From the NCBI GenBank assembly GCA_963556255.1, contig OY744617.1, forward strand, positions 22,610,668 through 22,674,667: a stretch of 64,000 nucleotides of DNA, given 5' to 3'. The position numbers were made by a program, and so were the translations under genes. This stretch comes from Allolobophora icterica. Its lineage: Eukaryota; Annelida; Clitellata; Crassiclitellata; Lumbricidae. Below the pieces are notes generated by a model. The model saw nothing but the letters and a program-made list of their open reading frames with translations, did no database searches and had not been told where the DNA came from. The first letter of the stretch is position 1. The number at the start of each line of letters is the position of its first letter. Below, piece by piece: positions 54,401 through 64,000 of the stretch.

Positions 54401-57400
54401 TTTCCAAAGAGTAGCTCAAAGCAGGTCCGAGCCCGGTTACCATGGGAATTGGGGGCAGATCAAGAGAGGACGCAAAGCAGCTGTTAAGGCGGGTGTCGTT
54501 TAGGGCGAGAAGAATGGGAAGGGGGAGGATCGGATAAGTCAGAGTACAAGTTCTTGAAAAGGTGAACCTCAGTTTTGAGTGGAAAGCCCAGGGGTGATAG
54601 ATAGAGGAGCATGAGGAGGAAAATGGAGGATGGGTTGGAATGATGATGGAGGAACCAAGAATCTGCGGGAACTCAGAGGGTACAGTCAAGCGTTCACATT
54701 TTATAGCCAAGTTTGCTATGAGGTTCTAATAGAATGCAGATCTTTAAATTAAACTTATCACTCTCTCCTGACATTTTAACCAATGACTTGTTGGTTGAGA
54801 GTCCTGCAAAATGTCACTAGATCATTGAGACAAATACAACAAAATACTAAAATGAAACCTGTAAACAGATCTAGTTCTTACTTGTTATTTCATCCCCTGT
54901 CATCTGCTTCTTTTGTCGTTCTGCATTTTGCTAAAACATCAACCACAAAGAACACTGAAGGCACAGAACAGTAAGGTGAAGTTTCATTTCTGTCATAATA
55001 TTTTTAGTCCTGAAAGGTAAAGTCCTTGGATTGTTAGAGGTTTGGGCTAAAGCACTAAAGTAAAAGCAGCAGTTCAACAATGATATGTCAATCATACATA
55101 AGCTGTTGAAACTTTTGCCAAATGGTCTCTGTATTCACACCTAGACATGTGTTGAATACTCTATTATAATGCTGGATAATAAGAAATACTAAAACTGAGA
55201 AAGGCAGAATTCGTGATGTGGTGCTGCTTGTATAAGAACTTGATTGATAATGTCGAGTATGCACATGAATTTCATCCAAGTTGTTTACTATGCAAACAAA
55301 GCCCTCGAACAAGTGCTTCCAGGGTATAAGTGCAGTTGCTTCATGTAGCACTTTTAATCTATGCCTTCCAATGGAATACTGACAATATCAAAAGAGTTAA
55401 GAAACATAAATTAAACAATGGCTTTTCTTTGTTCCTGATAATAATAATTTCAAGTACAGAATAAATGAAGCCTGCACCTTCCAGTCAAGGGACGGTTCCT
55501 TAATGAAGACATCCATGGTGCTGAGAAGGATGTCTGCGTGTTCCCTGAGTGCCCTCAGGGTGTGAATCATAATCCCCTCCATCAGTCCCTTTTCCTTCAA
55601 CGGCTCCATCAGGTTAAGGATCTGCCGCGTCAGACGGAATGGAACCAACTCAGGAACTGGAAGGAACTATGCACGACAAAAAACCAACATCCAGATTAAC
55701 AATGTCCATATTCCTGATTGACCGAGGCTGGCTGTTTACTTCCTTGATCTAAGTAATTCTGCAGGTTGGATTAAGTGCCTCTGGTGAAAAATAACACTTG
55801 TTTTCATGCAACAATAATACACCTGTTATGATCATCACTTGTTATTGTTGCTTAATACAACAATGACGAGCTGAACTGGATCCCAGTCGCTTTTAGTACA
55901 TGCTCATCGTTAAAGTGTTAATATCAGTGCAGCTTTGACATTCTCAAACTTAAATTTTATCATACAATGTGCAACTCTTACAAATAAAAATAAAAATCTT
56001 AAAATCTAAGTGATCATAACCATATGGTAATAATAAATTACCTAATAACAATTTACCTAATAACAGGCATACAAGTCAAAGCTGTGCTAACCAGAAATGT
56101 GGCATGTAATAATTATTATAAACAAGCATTTATGTAAGCTGGTATGGTATGTGCATTGTACTCAAAGCATAAGAGCAAGTTCAAAGCTAGGGACTTAACT
56201 CTTAAAGGCCAAGGACATAAAATCTGATGCACCAGGGCATTTACATGGCATTCTTTCAAGACATTCGATCAGAACTGTTTCCAGCCCAGCTATGCAGAAA
56301 GGTGCTGAAAAACATTCATGAACAGAGATGCAGAACTAGTGGAATACCTCTCGCAAGGCTGTCATCCTAGTCGTCCTACCACAGAAAAGGCACGACACTG
56401 CGTTGTTGAAGTGGCAAGTGCATGCAAAGTGGACAATTAATTGCTTGAAGCCGTGATATCAACAAGTGCCTATTCGTTTACCTGAGTTGCAGAGCCAAAC
56501 GCATGTCCAAAATCGATGCCAACCATGGCACCAGTCTCTAGGTCGATCATGTAGTTGGACTGATGCCTGTCACCAATGCCCAGCAGGTAGTGGCAGATGC
56601 ACAGCTGAGAATGCGTCCTTGCAAAGTTCATTCGCAGACTGTAAAATGCCTCTGGACTGGCACTCATCTTCTGATAGGCACGGCTAAGACAACAACATAC
56701 AATAACACAAAACAAGCACACATTTATATAGCACCGCTTTCAAGAAAAGCTTCACATTCATTACACATTCATTACGACACACAATGCAGCATAACTAGCC
56801 ATTTAGACATGCCTTACAGAGTTATTTATGTATCTGTGTATCTAGACACTTAACACTTTACTGATGAGTGTGTACTAAAAGCTATTGGAAAAATAATCCC
56901 TCTTGCTGTTAAAGGATTAATATGGTACCTTTAAGTACACAACAATACTCAACTATACTCACAAACACAATGTATGCATACACCAGAAATAAGTAAACAT
57001 ATGGAAAACATTTGTTCAGTTATATCACGTGCTCAATTACAATTACAATCACTCACCAGAACTCTAGCATCATTTGACCTAGCAAGGAGCTATATAAATG
57101 TTAAAGCACATACACACGAACAAATACATGATGGAACAGCATGCCTAAGTCAATGAATCACAGAAAGTTCCACCGCGGGAAGCCATAACATCTGTGCAAC
57201 ATTCTTAAAGGGTCTTTATAAATGTTCAGCCACATACACTGTGATATATACACAGGATGAAGGAACACTACTTACCGTAGTAAGTCAAAGGGAATCATGG
57301 ACTCTCGTCTCCTGAATGCAGTGACAACATCTGACCGACTGAGGCGCTTGTAGCACGTCAAGTAGTCCTTTGGCTGACCAATAGCTTTGAAGTGGTCATC

Positions 57401-60400
57401 TTTAACAGCCTCGCTTCATGAAATAAAGAAAACATAGCCACTGTAACGTAAACACTTGGTCAGCATCTCCTTTCAAACCAGATTTTCATCTACAAACATT
57501 AGGAAACTTGTGTTCATAAGCAACCTCACTCTCTCTGTCTGTCCGTCTGTCTATATATAAGCAAACTTATATATTTGGAAAGCCTCAAACATTTTTAAGT
57601 AAACTGTTAATGAACTCATTAAGGTACAGAGCTCTAAGTAAGTTAACAAAAGTAGCAAGACGACAAAGCCACAAAACTGGCAAACTTATGTAAGGAAATG
57701 AACCACAAATATATAATAGCACACTCAAGCATAGGCGTAAACTCTGGGGGGAAGCCGGGCACGTGCCCCCCAATAATTGAGCAGAGGGGAATGCCCCCCA
57801 AAATCGAGAGGAGAATTTCTTCAAATATTAAAATATTATGCTTCAGATTTCTTCAGAAACAGAAAAACAGACACACAGAACTGAAATACTATAAGAAATT
57901 CATAATGAAAACAAAGATTTATTTTTATTTTCAATATCTTCAATATGAAACAAATTTACATGTAAACAAAAAAGCACCCATTTCATACCCATTACGTAAC
58001 AATGGAAGTCTCTGAGGCTCGCTGATTGTCCAGACCAGAGGTGAAAAAGTAATTTTTTCGGTGTTGGTTTAAAAACACAAGAAAAAGAAACCAAAAATTT
58101 TGGGGGGTTTTAAAATAAATTTCTTATTCTTGTAGAAGTTATTTTAATAACATTGATTCAATTATCTTAAATTTTTGGAAATCGCAACTGAATTAAACTG
58201 AGTTGGAGCTCTTGTTCAAGCCATTTGTCATGATTTTTATGGTCCAAAATTCGAAAATCTTAAAAACAAACAACAAAAACCATAAAAAAACAACAAAAAA
58301 CTTTTTTTCTTGAAAAAAAATGTTTTTTTGCACCTCTGGTCCAGACTCCATGCCCCCCCCCAATATTTTGGACAAGTTTACGCCAGTGCATTCAAGATAA
58401 TTTTTGGTAAACTATGGTAATGAACTAATTATATTCTGTGAACAGACAACAACCAGACAACAAATAGCTGATATATTGCAACAAAAGTAATAGTCACAAC
58501 ACATAACTGCTACGTATTTTACCCTTAATGCTTTAACGACGAGAGTGTACTAAAAGCAACTGGGACACCAATGCAATTTGTTGTTAAATTGTTAAACAAC
58601 TACAATTACTTGGGTAAAGAAACAAGGAAAAATACTACTGACAGTTTACTTCAATATTTTGCTTACAGAATTTTTTCTCTGTCGGGCAGCATATCCTCAA
58701 TGTGTTCTTTCAGAGGAACAGTGTGATCCATCCATTCCAACATCCCCAATCTAAATATGAAACACCCATCAAGAAAACTTGACAAGAAGCAACAGGAAAA
58801 GTCATTTCAGCAGAAAGTCAATTTAGCCCTATACTTACAATGTCTGCTAAAAGCACACTAATGTGGCGGCTTGTGGCCATATACAATTACAGACATGTAG
58901 TCTGGGAATAAGTCATTCAAATCACAGCTGAAAGGTCTTCAGCTGTGATTTGAATGACTTATTCCCAGACTAAATTATCACATGACTGTCATTGATTTTT
59001 GTAACTGATGTACAGCACCCTTTTCTTCGGCCTCGGCCGCACCACAGCGCTATATAAATTATATTATTATTATTATTATTATTAAAGGACTCTCCACAAC
59101 TACTATGCCACTGAAAAATTATATTAAATACTATCCCTGAGATGTTGATAGCAGCAAATTAGTTTCGATAGTTATAATGATCCAGCAATCAGACATTTTT
59201 GCCACATCAGATCAAGAATTCAATTTCAAAATACAGAAAGCTGGGATAAGACAAGTCTGCAGAAATCTGTAATTTCACACAGAAGGAGGACTGGACACTG
59301 ATAATCTGATATAATGGTCAGCTGGTTGAGTAATCACCCTGAGCATCCTATAAATAATTGTTTAATAGCCTCAGTGCTTACAGTAAGCAACGTGGCTGCT
59401 ATATAAGCAAGTCTAACAGCTCCACTGGCTCTTCTTACAAGGCCTTCATCAATTTCATTAAAAAAGAAACACAACAAATTGCAATAAGAAAACTGAAAGA
59501 CCAAAGCAAGACCACTAGGCTGGGAATATTATTCTCTACAAGCAGAACATTCCTGTTCAACTAACATCCTTGGTTTACCTATACTGAAAAATTGTGCTGG
59601 ATTTACATTAGATGGATCTTATGTATTCATTTTCAGCGAAGCAAAACTAAAGTGCACCAGTGGAAAAGTTAGTTTGAAACAAACTCTCTGTACTGACAGT
59701 AGGTGAAAGTAGACTGCACTATCAGTGAAGGTTACCTTGCTGTCATTGGTACGACCTGGTAAGTGCGAATGTGTAGTGACATCTGACGACAGGTAGCATC
59801 ACGATTGAATATGTCGTTCATGATGCCAAAGAGAATCTCCAGTCGCTGGTCCTGGCGAAGATCCTCACCACATTTCACTAGAAACTTATAATCCTTCTCA
59901 TCGTTTCCGCGAATCACAACACGCTTTGGACGACGAATTGAAGTCAGCACCAGAACCTTTTTGTGACAAAGACATTCACATTTGTCTCAAAATTAAATCG
60001 AGATAATATTTCATTAATTACTTTGCCTCATATACACTCAGATAATTCAATTCTATAATATTTACTATTATTATTATTCACACAATTCAAATGGCACTTA
60101 GGGCCATCCATATATTACGTACGCAAAAATCTGGGGAAATTGGACCCCCTCCACACCCCCCTGTTCGCAAGCGGTTTCTTCCACACCCCCCTGCGTACGT
60201 ACGCTTCACGCACACCCCCTCCCTGAAGACCAGCTGCAGAAAGTGTCTCGGCAGCGACTGTCTGCACTTTAGGCCAGATTGAAGGATGAGTGAGGGCCAA
60301 TATAGACAAATTATAGGTGTCTCGTTCACAGCACAGAATAACTGCACATGGCTTTTATATAATGTAATAAAATGCCATCGAACGACTATAGGACAATACA

Positions 60401-62345
60401 GAGTTATAAATAAGCTAATGTGGACGTCATAATTAGAAATTTATTTTGCGTACGTACACATTTTGCCCCCAGCTATAGTCTTGCACTCCAGATTGGTGGT
60501 TGAAATAAATAAAGTGCTTACCGTTTCCTGAAATCCAGCTATTTTTGTATGGTACTCAGGCATCGGCTTTTTCAGTCCACTATACTGACCTGAAAACCAA
60601 CAAGCAGAATTTACAACACCAACAGAAATAACATCTAAAACCAACACCTACAGAATTTAAACAATCTTTGTACATGTAACTCAAATTTGTTTAAAAAAAC
60701 AGAATTAAATTGAATAACAAGTTGCAAATTAATCATCACTGTAAGCTCTAGTGGTAATCCTTCCATAACTAAATCTGCAAAAACAGGGCTCAACAGTTTT
60801 TCTAAACAGGTTTAGCATTTCTAAGTAAGAACACTTGCCTGGAATTTCAAGCGTTACATTGAAATAATTACAAAGTGTTGGTCTCTTTGTAATAGCTCTC
60901 AGGAAGCAGTGTGAACATGACTGTAAGACAAGTGCCTACCAGTTACTGATCACAGAATAGTTCTGGCAGAACACTTGCCTGGAATTTCAATTTCCTCATC
61001 GAAGAGACTTCCCTGAAACTCAGCGAGCCATGGACTGTAGTCCTTGACTGTTGCTGGAGGCTTCATGGTAGATTCACAAGCCTTCAATATAATCTTGGCC
61101 TTTTCCACAAATTCCTTGAAAGTAATGCAAGCGGGTTAACCAACAAACTTCACTGACAGTCTTTACACCAGCTCATGCAGTTTTAGATAGAGTAACATAG
61201 GTAAATGTAAAAAAACACATTAAAAGTAAAGAAAGCGAATCCATCAAATTAACTTTATACATGGTCATTGTAGTTTTACAGAACATAAGACACATAAAAA
61301 TGATAAAAAGAAAAAATTCAGACAAATTTTAAAAGGCAACCATGTTACAATACTCTTTTCGGGTCCCGTGAATTACCTTTCCTGACATTTTGCTGAGGTT
61401 TGTGCCGTTGCGTCCACACATTTTCTCGAGCTCTGGAACAAACTTCTTCTGAAAGTTTTTCCAGTATGGTCCAAATTCAAAGGCAGGGCTTCCATCGTCG
61501 AACAGCTCAGCCGATGAACTCTTCCGGCCAACTAGTCGACTGTACAAGTCTTCGAACAGATGCTGTCGACTCTGGACATCAGCGTTTTTACGACTCAAGA
61601 GGGCAGCATAGTCACTCATCCAATCCTACATGAAAAATCAAGATGTTATTTTACCTGCCAGAGTGGAAAGACAAGACTGCTTTATCATGGTGGCCTCTCC
61701 TTGTATAGGGTTTGGACATAGTGTGCATCAAGTAAAACTAATTCCAATCATGCAATCTGTGAGAAAAAGGTAATACTGAAGTTGGATTGCCATTTCAAAT
61801 TCGTGCATTAAACCTCTCAATTGCACACAGGAGCAAACCTTCAATGTCTACTGTTGAGAGGCATGTAAATATTATAAGCAACAAGCTTACACTACGGGTA
61901 TGGCATGAAACAAGACACTTTATATAGCACATGTTAAGTACTTCACAAGTGCTAATCCATTAGTTAGATAGATGCTACTGCACTAAAATATCAACCTGCA
62001 ATGGGTGCATACTCATATCCCTAAACTATGCACAAAATACCAATGCACTCCACCACACAGTGCTATATATATATATATATATAGTCACCAGTCAATTCTA
62101 TAGAAGTACTCAAATGGTCAAAATTCTGCGTGGTGGCTCAGAGGTAAGTTCGGCGCCTTGTGACCGGAGGGTTGCAGGTTCGAATCCCACTCTAGCCGCT
62201 GCGTACGGACCTTGGGCAAATCCTTCACTCGCAATTGCTCGTGGCGCTTCGGCGTGAAAATTCCGGCACAGTATCAAATGCTGTAGTCGGGAGCGCCTCT
62301 GAGTAGTAGTTGACTTCAAGAGAGGCGCTATAGAAATATCCGGAA

Positions 62346-62376
<31 letters not shown>

Positions 62377-63767
62377 ACATCTCAAAATCCTTCTGCATAT
62401 GACTGGTACAATTGAGGTATTCATACAACACAACATCAAATTATTTCAGAAGCCGAATTTATAACCTTGAAAATGATGTTTGGTTGATCAAACTGTCCAA
62501 GTTCACAGATCAATCTGTCAATCAAATGGTTCTTTGACAGAACCTCTTTCAACCTGCAAAAATAACAATGTGCCAGATCACCTACGAAGAAGAGGGTTTT
62601 CTAGAAAATTCATTTAACTGCCAGGGTTAAAGCCAGTTCTTCAACATGAATGAACCAGTTTTAAAATTTATATTATTTTATGCTACAAACTACATAAACA
62701 CATACATTTACTTCCAGCATCTGATATAAAAGAACAGTAAATGTTGCCTAAATATCCATGTCCCCAGTGTAGTAATTAGAGAAATGTATCTTAAGTGCAC
62801 TGCTAGTACAAAACATTATACGCCTCCATCAACAATAGTTCTGAGACACAACAATAACAATGCACCAGCTAAACAACCTTGCCTTAGGCATTACACTGTG
62901 TGACAGTTAGCACGCTGGGTCTGTAACCAACCAGTTTTCGGTTTGTGCCAGCTCAGTAGACTCTGCATAACAATCCTGGACAAGTTATCTGTACATATGT
63001 GCCTCTGTCACCAAGCAATATGATTTGTTAACATGCTAAGCTGAAAATAATGGCATACACTAAGATGCACAGGCCCCATGTCATTCGCCCACGGCTGGCC
63101 CAAGAGCTAGAGTGGGAAATGAGCACCTCCCATGAATTTCACTGGGGACGTTGGAGCTTAACTTCACTTGACTATGCATTACATGGCTATATCAGGAATT
63201 GTTTACATCACACAATGCTCTGTCGCTGGACCCACTGTGTGGAACAATCTTCCTGACCACGCTAAGAATACACCATCTCTGGAGTCATTCAATCACAGCT
63301 GAAGACTTATCTTTATAAACTTTCATATGACTGTCACTGATTTTTGTAACTCATGTACAGCGCCCTTTTCTTCCGCCTCGGCTGAGCTACAGGGCTATAT
63401 AAATCGTATTATAATCATTATTATTATTAATGCACTGCCAAACAGATTCTGATCATAATGGTGGAAGCCAAGTCCATCAGCTCACTGTACAATCTATGAT
63501 TCATTCTTTCCAAGAGAGTATATGGACCTTTATGACTAACTAAGATCAAGAAGTACTGGAAATTCTCCAGAAATTTGAACTATGACAAAAAGACAACAAG
63601 ATGCTTTTCTAAATCTCAATCACTCAGCATTATTCTGCTGACCTCAAGCACTTCATAAAAGGAGAACACAGATACCTTTTGATAACAGATTTCATTTTTG
63701 CAGCATCTCGTAAAGTTTCATCAACCTTATAACTCTCAGAACTCAGCTTGAATGGATAGACCAAGGC
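51448..63767 (-). CDS. PRKDC: DNA-dependent protein kinase catalytic subunit, C-terminal 603 residues (5' part outside window)
   Basis: Exons in transcript order: 63676-63767, 62466-62553, 61377-61625, 60979-61114, 60522-60589, 59736-59956, 58667-58750, 57276-57413, 56482-56683, 55478-55666, 54882-54930, 53861-53951, 51448-51652; 1812 bp in frame to a TGA. The start of the gene is beyond base 64000. The visible protein begins [13 protein letters not shown] (end of the FAT region). The kinase ATP-site lysine is in [14 protein letters not shown] (K239 of this fragment). The catalytic loop is [11 protein letters not shown] (D397) and the metal-binding motif is GIDFGHAFG (D416). The FATC domain ends [19 protein letters not shown], the DNA-PKcs C-terminus, so ATM, ATR and mTOR are excluded. 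DNA-PKcs is recruited by Ku to broken ends in non-homologous end joining. Key residues are intact, so the kinase is probably active. Intron 4 is GC-AG; the last intron holds a 1.77-kb foldback element. Confidence 0.97.
51933..53706. mobile_element. 1.77-kb foldback transposon with ~510-bp inverted arms
   Basis: GGGGCATTCCACGTCAAATC at the left recurs inverted at the right end. Similarity is near-continuous for ~510 bp on each side (51933-~52443 and ~53206-53706), with only scattered substitutions and small gaps. Both sides are flanked by ATTA (51929-51932, 53707-53710), a possible 4-bp target duplication. The middle holds a decayed protein fragment. The superfamily is not clear. It occupies most of the last PRKDC intron. 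Confidence 0.9.
52909..53346 (+). pseudogene. Decayed reading frame inside the foldback element
   Basis: Frame from 52909: [15 protein letters not shown], an in-frame TAG at 52954-52956, then [31 protein letters not shown] and DILVMSC, continuing open to 53346. The pattern 'Y-(I/V)-A-x-Y-x-G-x-W-(W/L)-x-G-x-(V/I)' followed by 'F-(L/M)-H-x-x-G-P-x-x-x-(F/Y)-x-(W/Y)-P' resembles a small beta-barrel (Tudor-like) module in uncharacterised transposon-linked proteins of invertebrates; that resemblance is inferred. Confidence 0.45.
54312..54700 (-). pseudogene. LINE 3'-end remnant with shared tail, in PRKDC intron
   Basis: Minus strand: [19 protein letters not shown] and a tail GCTTGTGAATAGGCTGG ... 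GTGCTTTAAAAGTTTGGAG ... ATTACAATTACATTGG. It parallels the plus-strand remnant at 44160-44903 without the hAT insertion there. Confidence 0.6.
55852..55921. mobile_element. ~70-bp palindromic TTAA element (copy 6)
   Basis: TTAATACAACAATGACGAG ... CTCATCGTTAAAGTGTTAA; TTAA at both ends. Confidence 0.8.
56850..56920. mobile_element. ~70-bp palindromic TTAA element (copy 7)
   Basis: TTAACACTTTACTGATGAG ... TTGCTGTTAAAGGATTAA; TTAA at both ends. Confidence 0.8.
57730..58388. mobile_element. 659-bp hAT-type element in PRKDC intron
   Basis: Ends CATAGGCGTAAACT and the inverted AGTTTACGCCAGTG. The flanks CACTCAAG (57722-57729) and CATTCAAG (58389-58396) are an 8-bp duplication with one mismatch. 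Same terminal family as 38105. No transposase frame. Confidence 0.85.
58525..58595. mobile_element. ~70-bp palindromic TTAA element (copy 8)
   Basis: TTAATGCTTTAACGACGAG ... TTGTTGTTAAATTGTTAA; TTAA at both ends; ACTAAAAGCAACTGGGAC inside. It ends 72 bp past the PRKDC exon 7 donor (58667). Confidence 0.8.
58850..59085 (+). repeat. LINE 3' tail with a 33-bp perfect hairpin and (ATT)n end
   Basis: 58899-58969 is a stem of ~33 bp (GTCTGGGAATAAGTCATTC ... ) with a ~5-base loop. After it comes the tail ACAGCACCCTTTTCTTCGG ... GCGCTATATAAATTATATT(ATT)n also found at 63350-63430. Confidence 0.85.
60090..60475. repeat. Possible transposon with GTACGTACGC motifs
   Basis: TTAGGGCCATCCATATATTA near the left, ACGTACGCAAAAATC and GCGTACGTACGC inside, and GCGTACGTACACATTTTG at 60448. 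Such motifs mark DNA transposons in many invertebrates. The right boundary is not defined. Confidence 0.35.
60828..60850. repeat. 23-bp exact copy of a PRKDC exon end and GC donor
   Basis: The 23 bases 60828-60850 are identical to 60968-60990, which cover the last bases of the exon and its GC donor. The flanks differ. Confidence 0.9.
60977..60979 (-). other. Non-canonical GC splice donor of PRKDC intron 4
   Basis: Exon 60979-61114 ends ATTCCAG and is followed by gcaagtgt on the minus strand, the strong GC-donor consensus (AG|GCAAGT). Splicing to the acceptor before 60589 restores the expected IPGQYSG reading, whereas no GT donor in the neighbourhood gives the right phase. A 23-bp exact copy of this exon end plus donor lies 140 bp further into the intron (60828-60850). 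Confidence 0.85.
62128..62381 (+). repeat. tRNA-derived SINE with (AAAT)n tail
   Basis: A box GTGGCTCAGAGG and B box GGTTCGAATCCC at tRNA spacing, then a ~150-bp body and (AAAT)n at 62345-62379. TCAAAAT is found on both sides (62118-62124 and 62382-62388), a probable target duplication. Confidence 0.85.
63050..63432 (+). pseudogene. LINE 3'-end fragment with (ATT)n tail
   Basis: Frame pieces include [11 protein letters not shown] or, shifted, [20 protein letters not shown], the WNxLPxxLRxxxSLxxF motif. The 3' tail ACAGCGCCCTTTTCTTCCG ... GGGCTATATAAATCGTATT and TTATTATTATT follows. Confidence 0.65.
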
Positions 63768-64000
63768 CTGAAACAAGAGATCAAAGTGCAAGTATACCAA
63801 ATAATCTTTGATCAGGGATAATATGTTTCTATGACAATGCTTCAACCATTTTCTTGCTGAGGTGGTCTACGTAGAAGCACAGTAAGGTTCACAGTCTTAT
63901 AGGAAAGAGCACAGCCCTATTGTGTTGGACTACTGCTAAAGAAGTTGGCCTTTGATGAAAACCGGTCGACTGAAATAATAACAACTTAACCGATGATTAG

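Noticed and set aside
62128..62200. A functional tRNA gene from the A and B boxes
   Set aside because: No cloverleaf acceptor stem closes, and the sequence continues into a SINE body and (AAAT)n tail.

Overview
This is a stretch of nuclear DNA from an animal, most likely a marine invertebrate. The genes have many short exons with GT-AG introns, and the proteins are closest in outline to their vertebrate counterparts. A DNA-PKcs gene and an RFX6-type gene argue against flies and nematodes, but the sequence alone does not fix the phylum. The non-coding DNA is AT-rich and full of short transposons, SINE and LINE fragments, minisatellites and microsatellites.

Four protein genes can be reconstructed exon by exon. 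(1) FAIM, minus strand, 4 exons, 2644-7689, 180 residues. (2) PSMD2 (proteasome Rpn1), plus strand, 22 exons, 8960-24783, 901 residues. (3) RFX6, minus strand, 18 exons, 25294-43056, 865 residues. (4) The 3' part of PRKDC (DNA-PKcs), minus strand, 13 exons, 51448-63767, the last 603 residues including the kinase and FATC domains; its 5' part lies beyond the right edge. FAIM and PSMD2 are head to head with about 1.27 kb between start codons. PSMD2 and RFX6 are tail to tail, with poly(A) signals about 70 bp apart. The four genes act in unrelated processes (apoptosis inhibition, protein degradation, endocrine or neuronal transcription, DNA repair), so this is a neighbourhood and not a pathway.

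The rest of the window is mostly mobile DNA. At least fourteen short hAT-type elements can be delimited, most with 8-bp target duplications; four are copies of one ~170-bp family. Eight copies of a ~70-bp palindromic element with TTAA ends look like piggyBac-type miniature elements. A 1.77-kb foldback element with ~510-bp arms fills most of the last PRKDC intron. LINE 3' ends and a tRNA-derived SINE share one 3' tail, and two copies of that tail lie at or within 9 bp of RFX6 splice donors. The gene-poor interval 43057-51447 holds nested transposons, a CpG-rich block near 49.1-49.8 kb and, together with the adjoining RFX6 intron 1, a strong cluster of the palindrome TAGGCCTA.

No new enzymatic or defence system is visible. 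The most unusual observations are the density and nesting of miniature elements, repeats lying at splice sites, a GC-AG intron whose donor region is duplicated inside the same intron, and the TAGGCCTA cluster.
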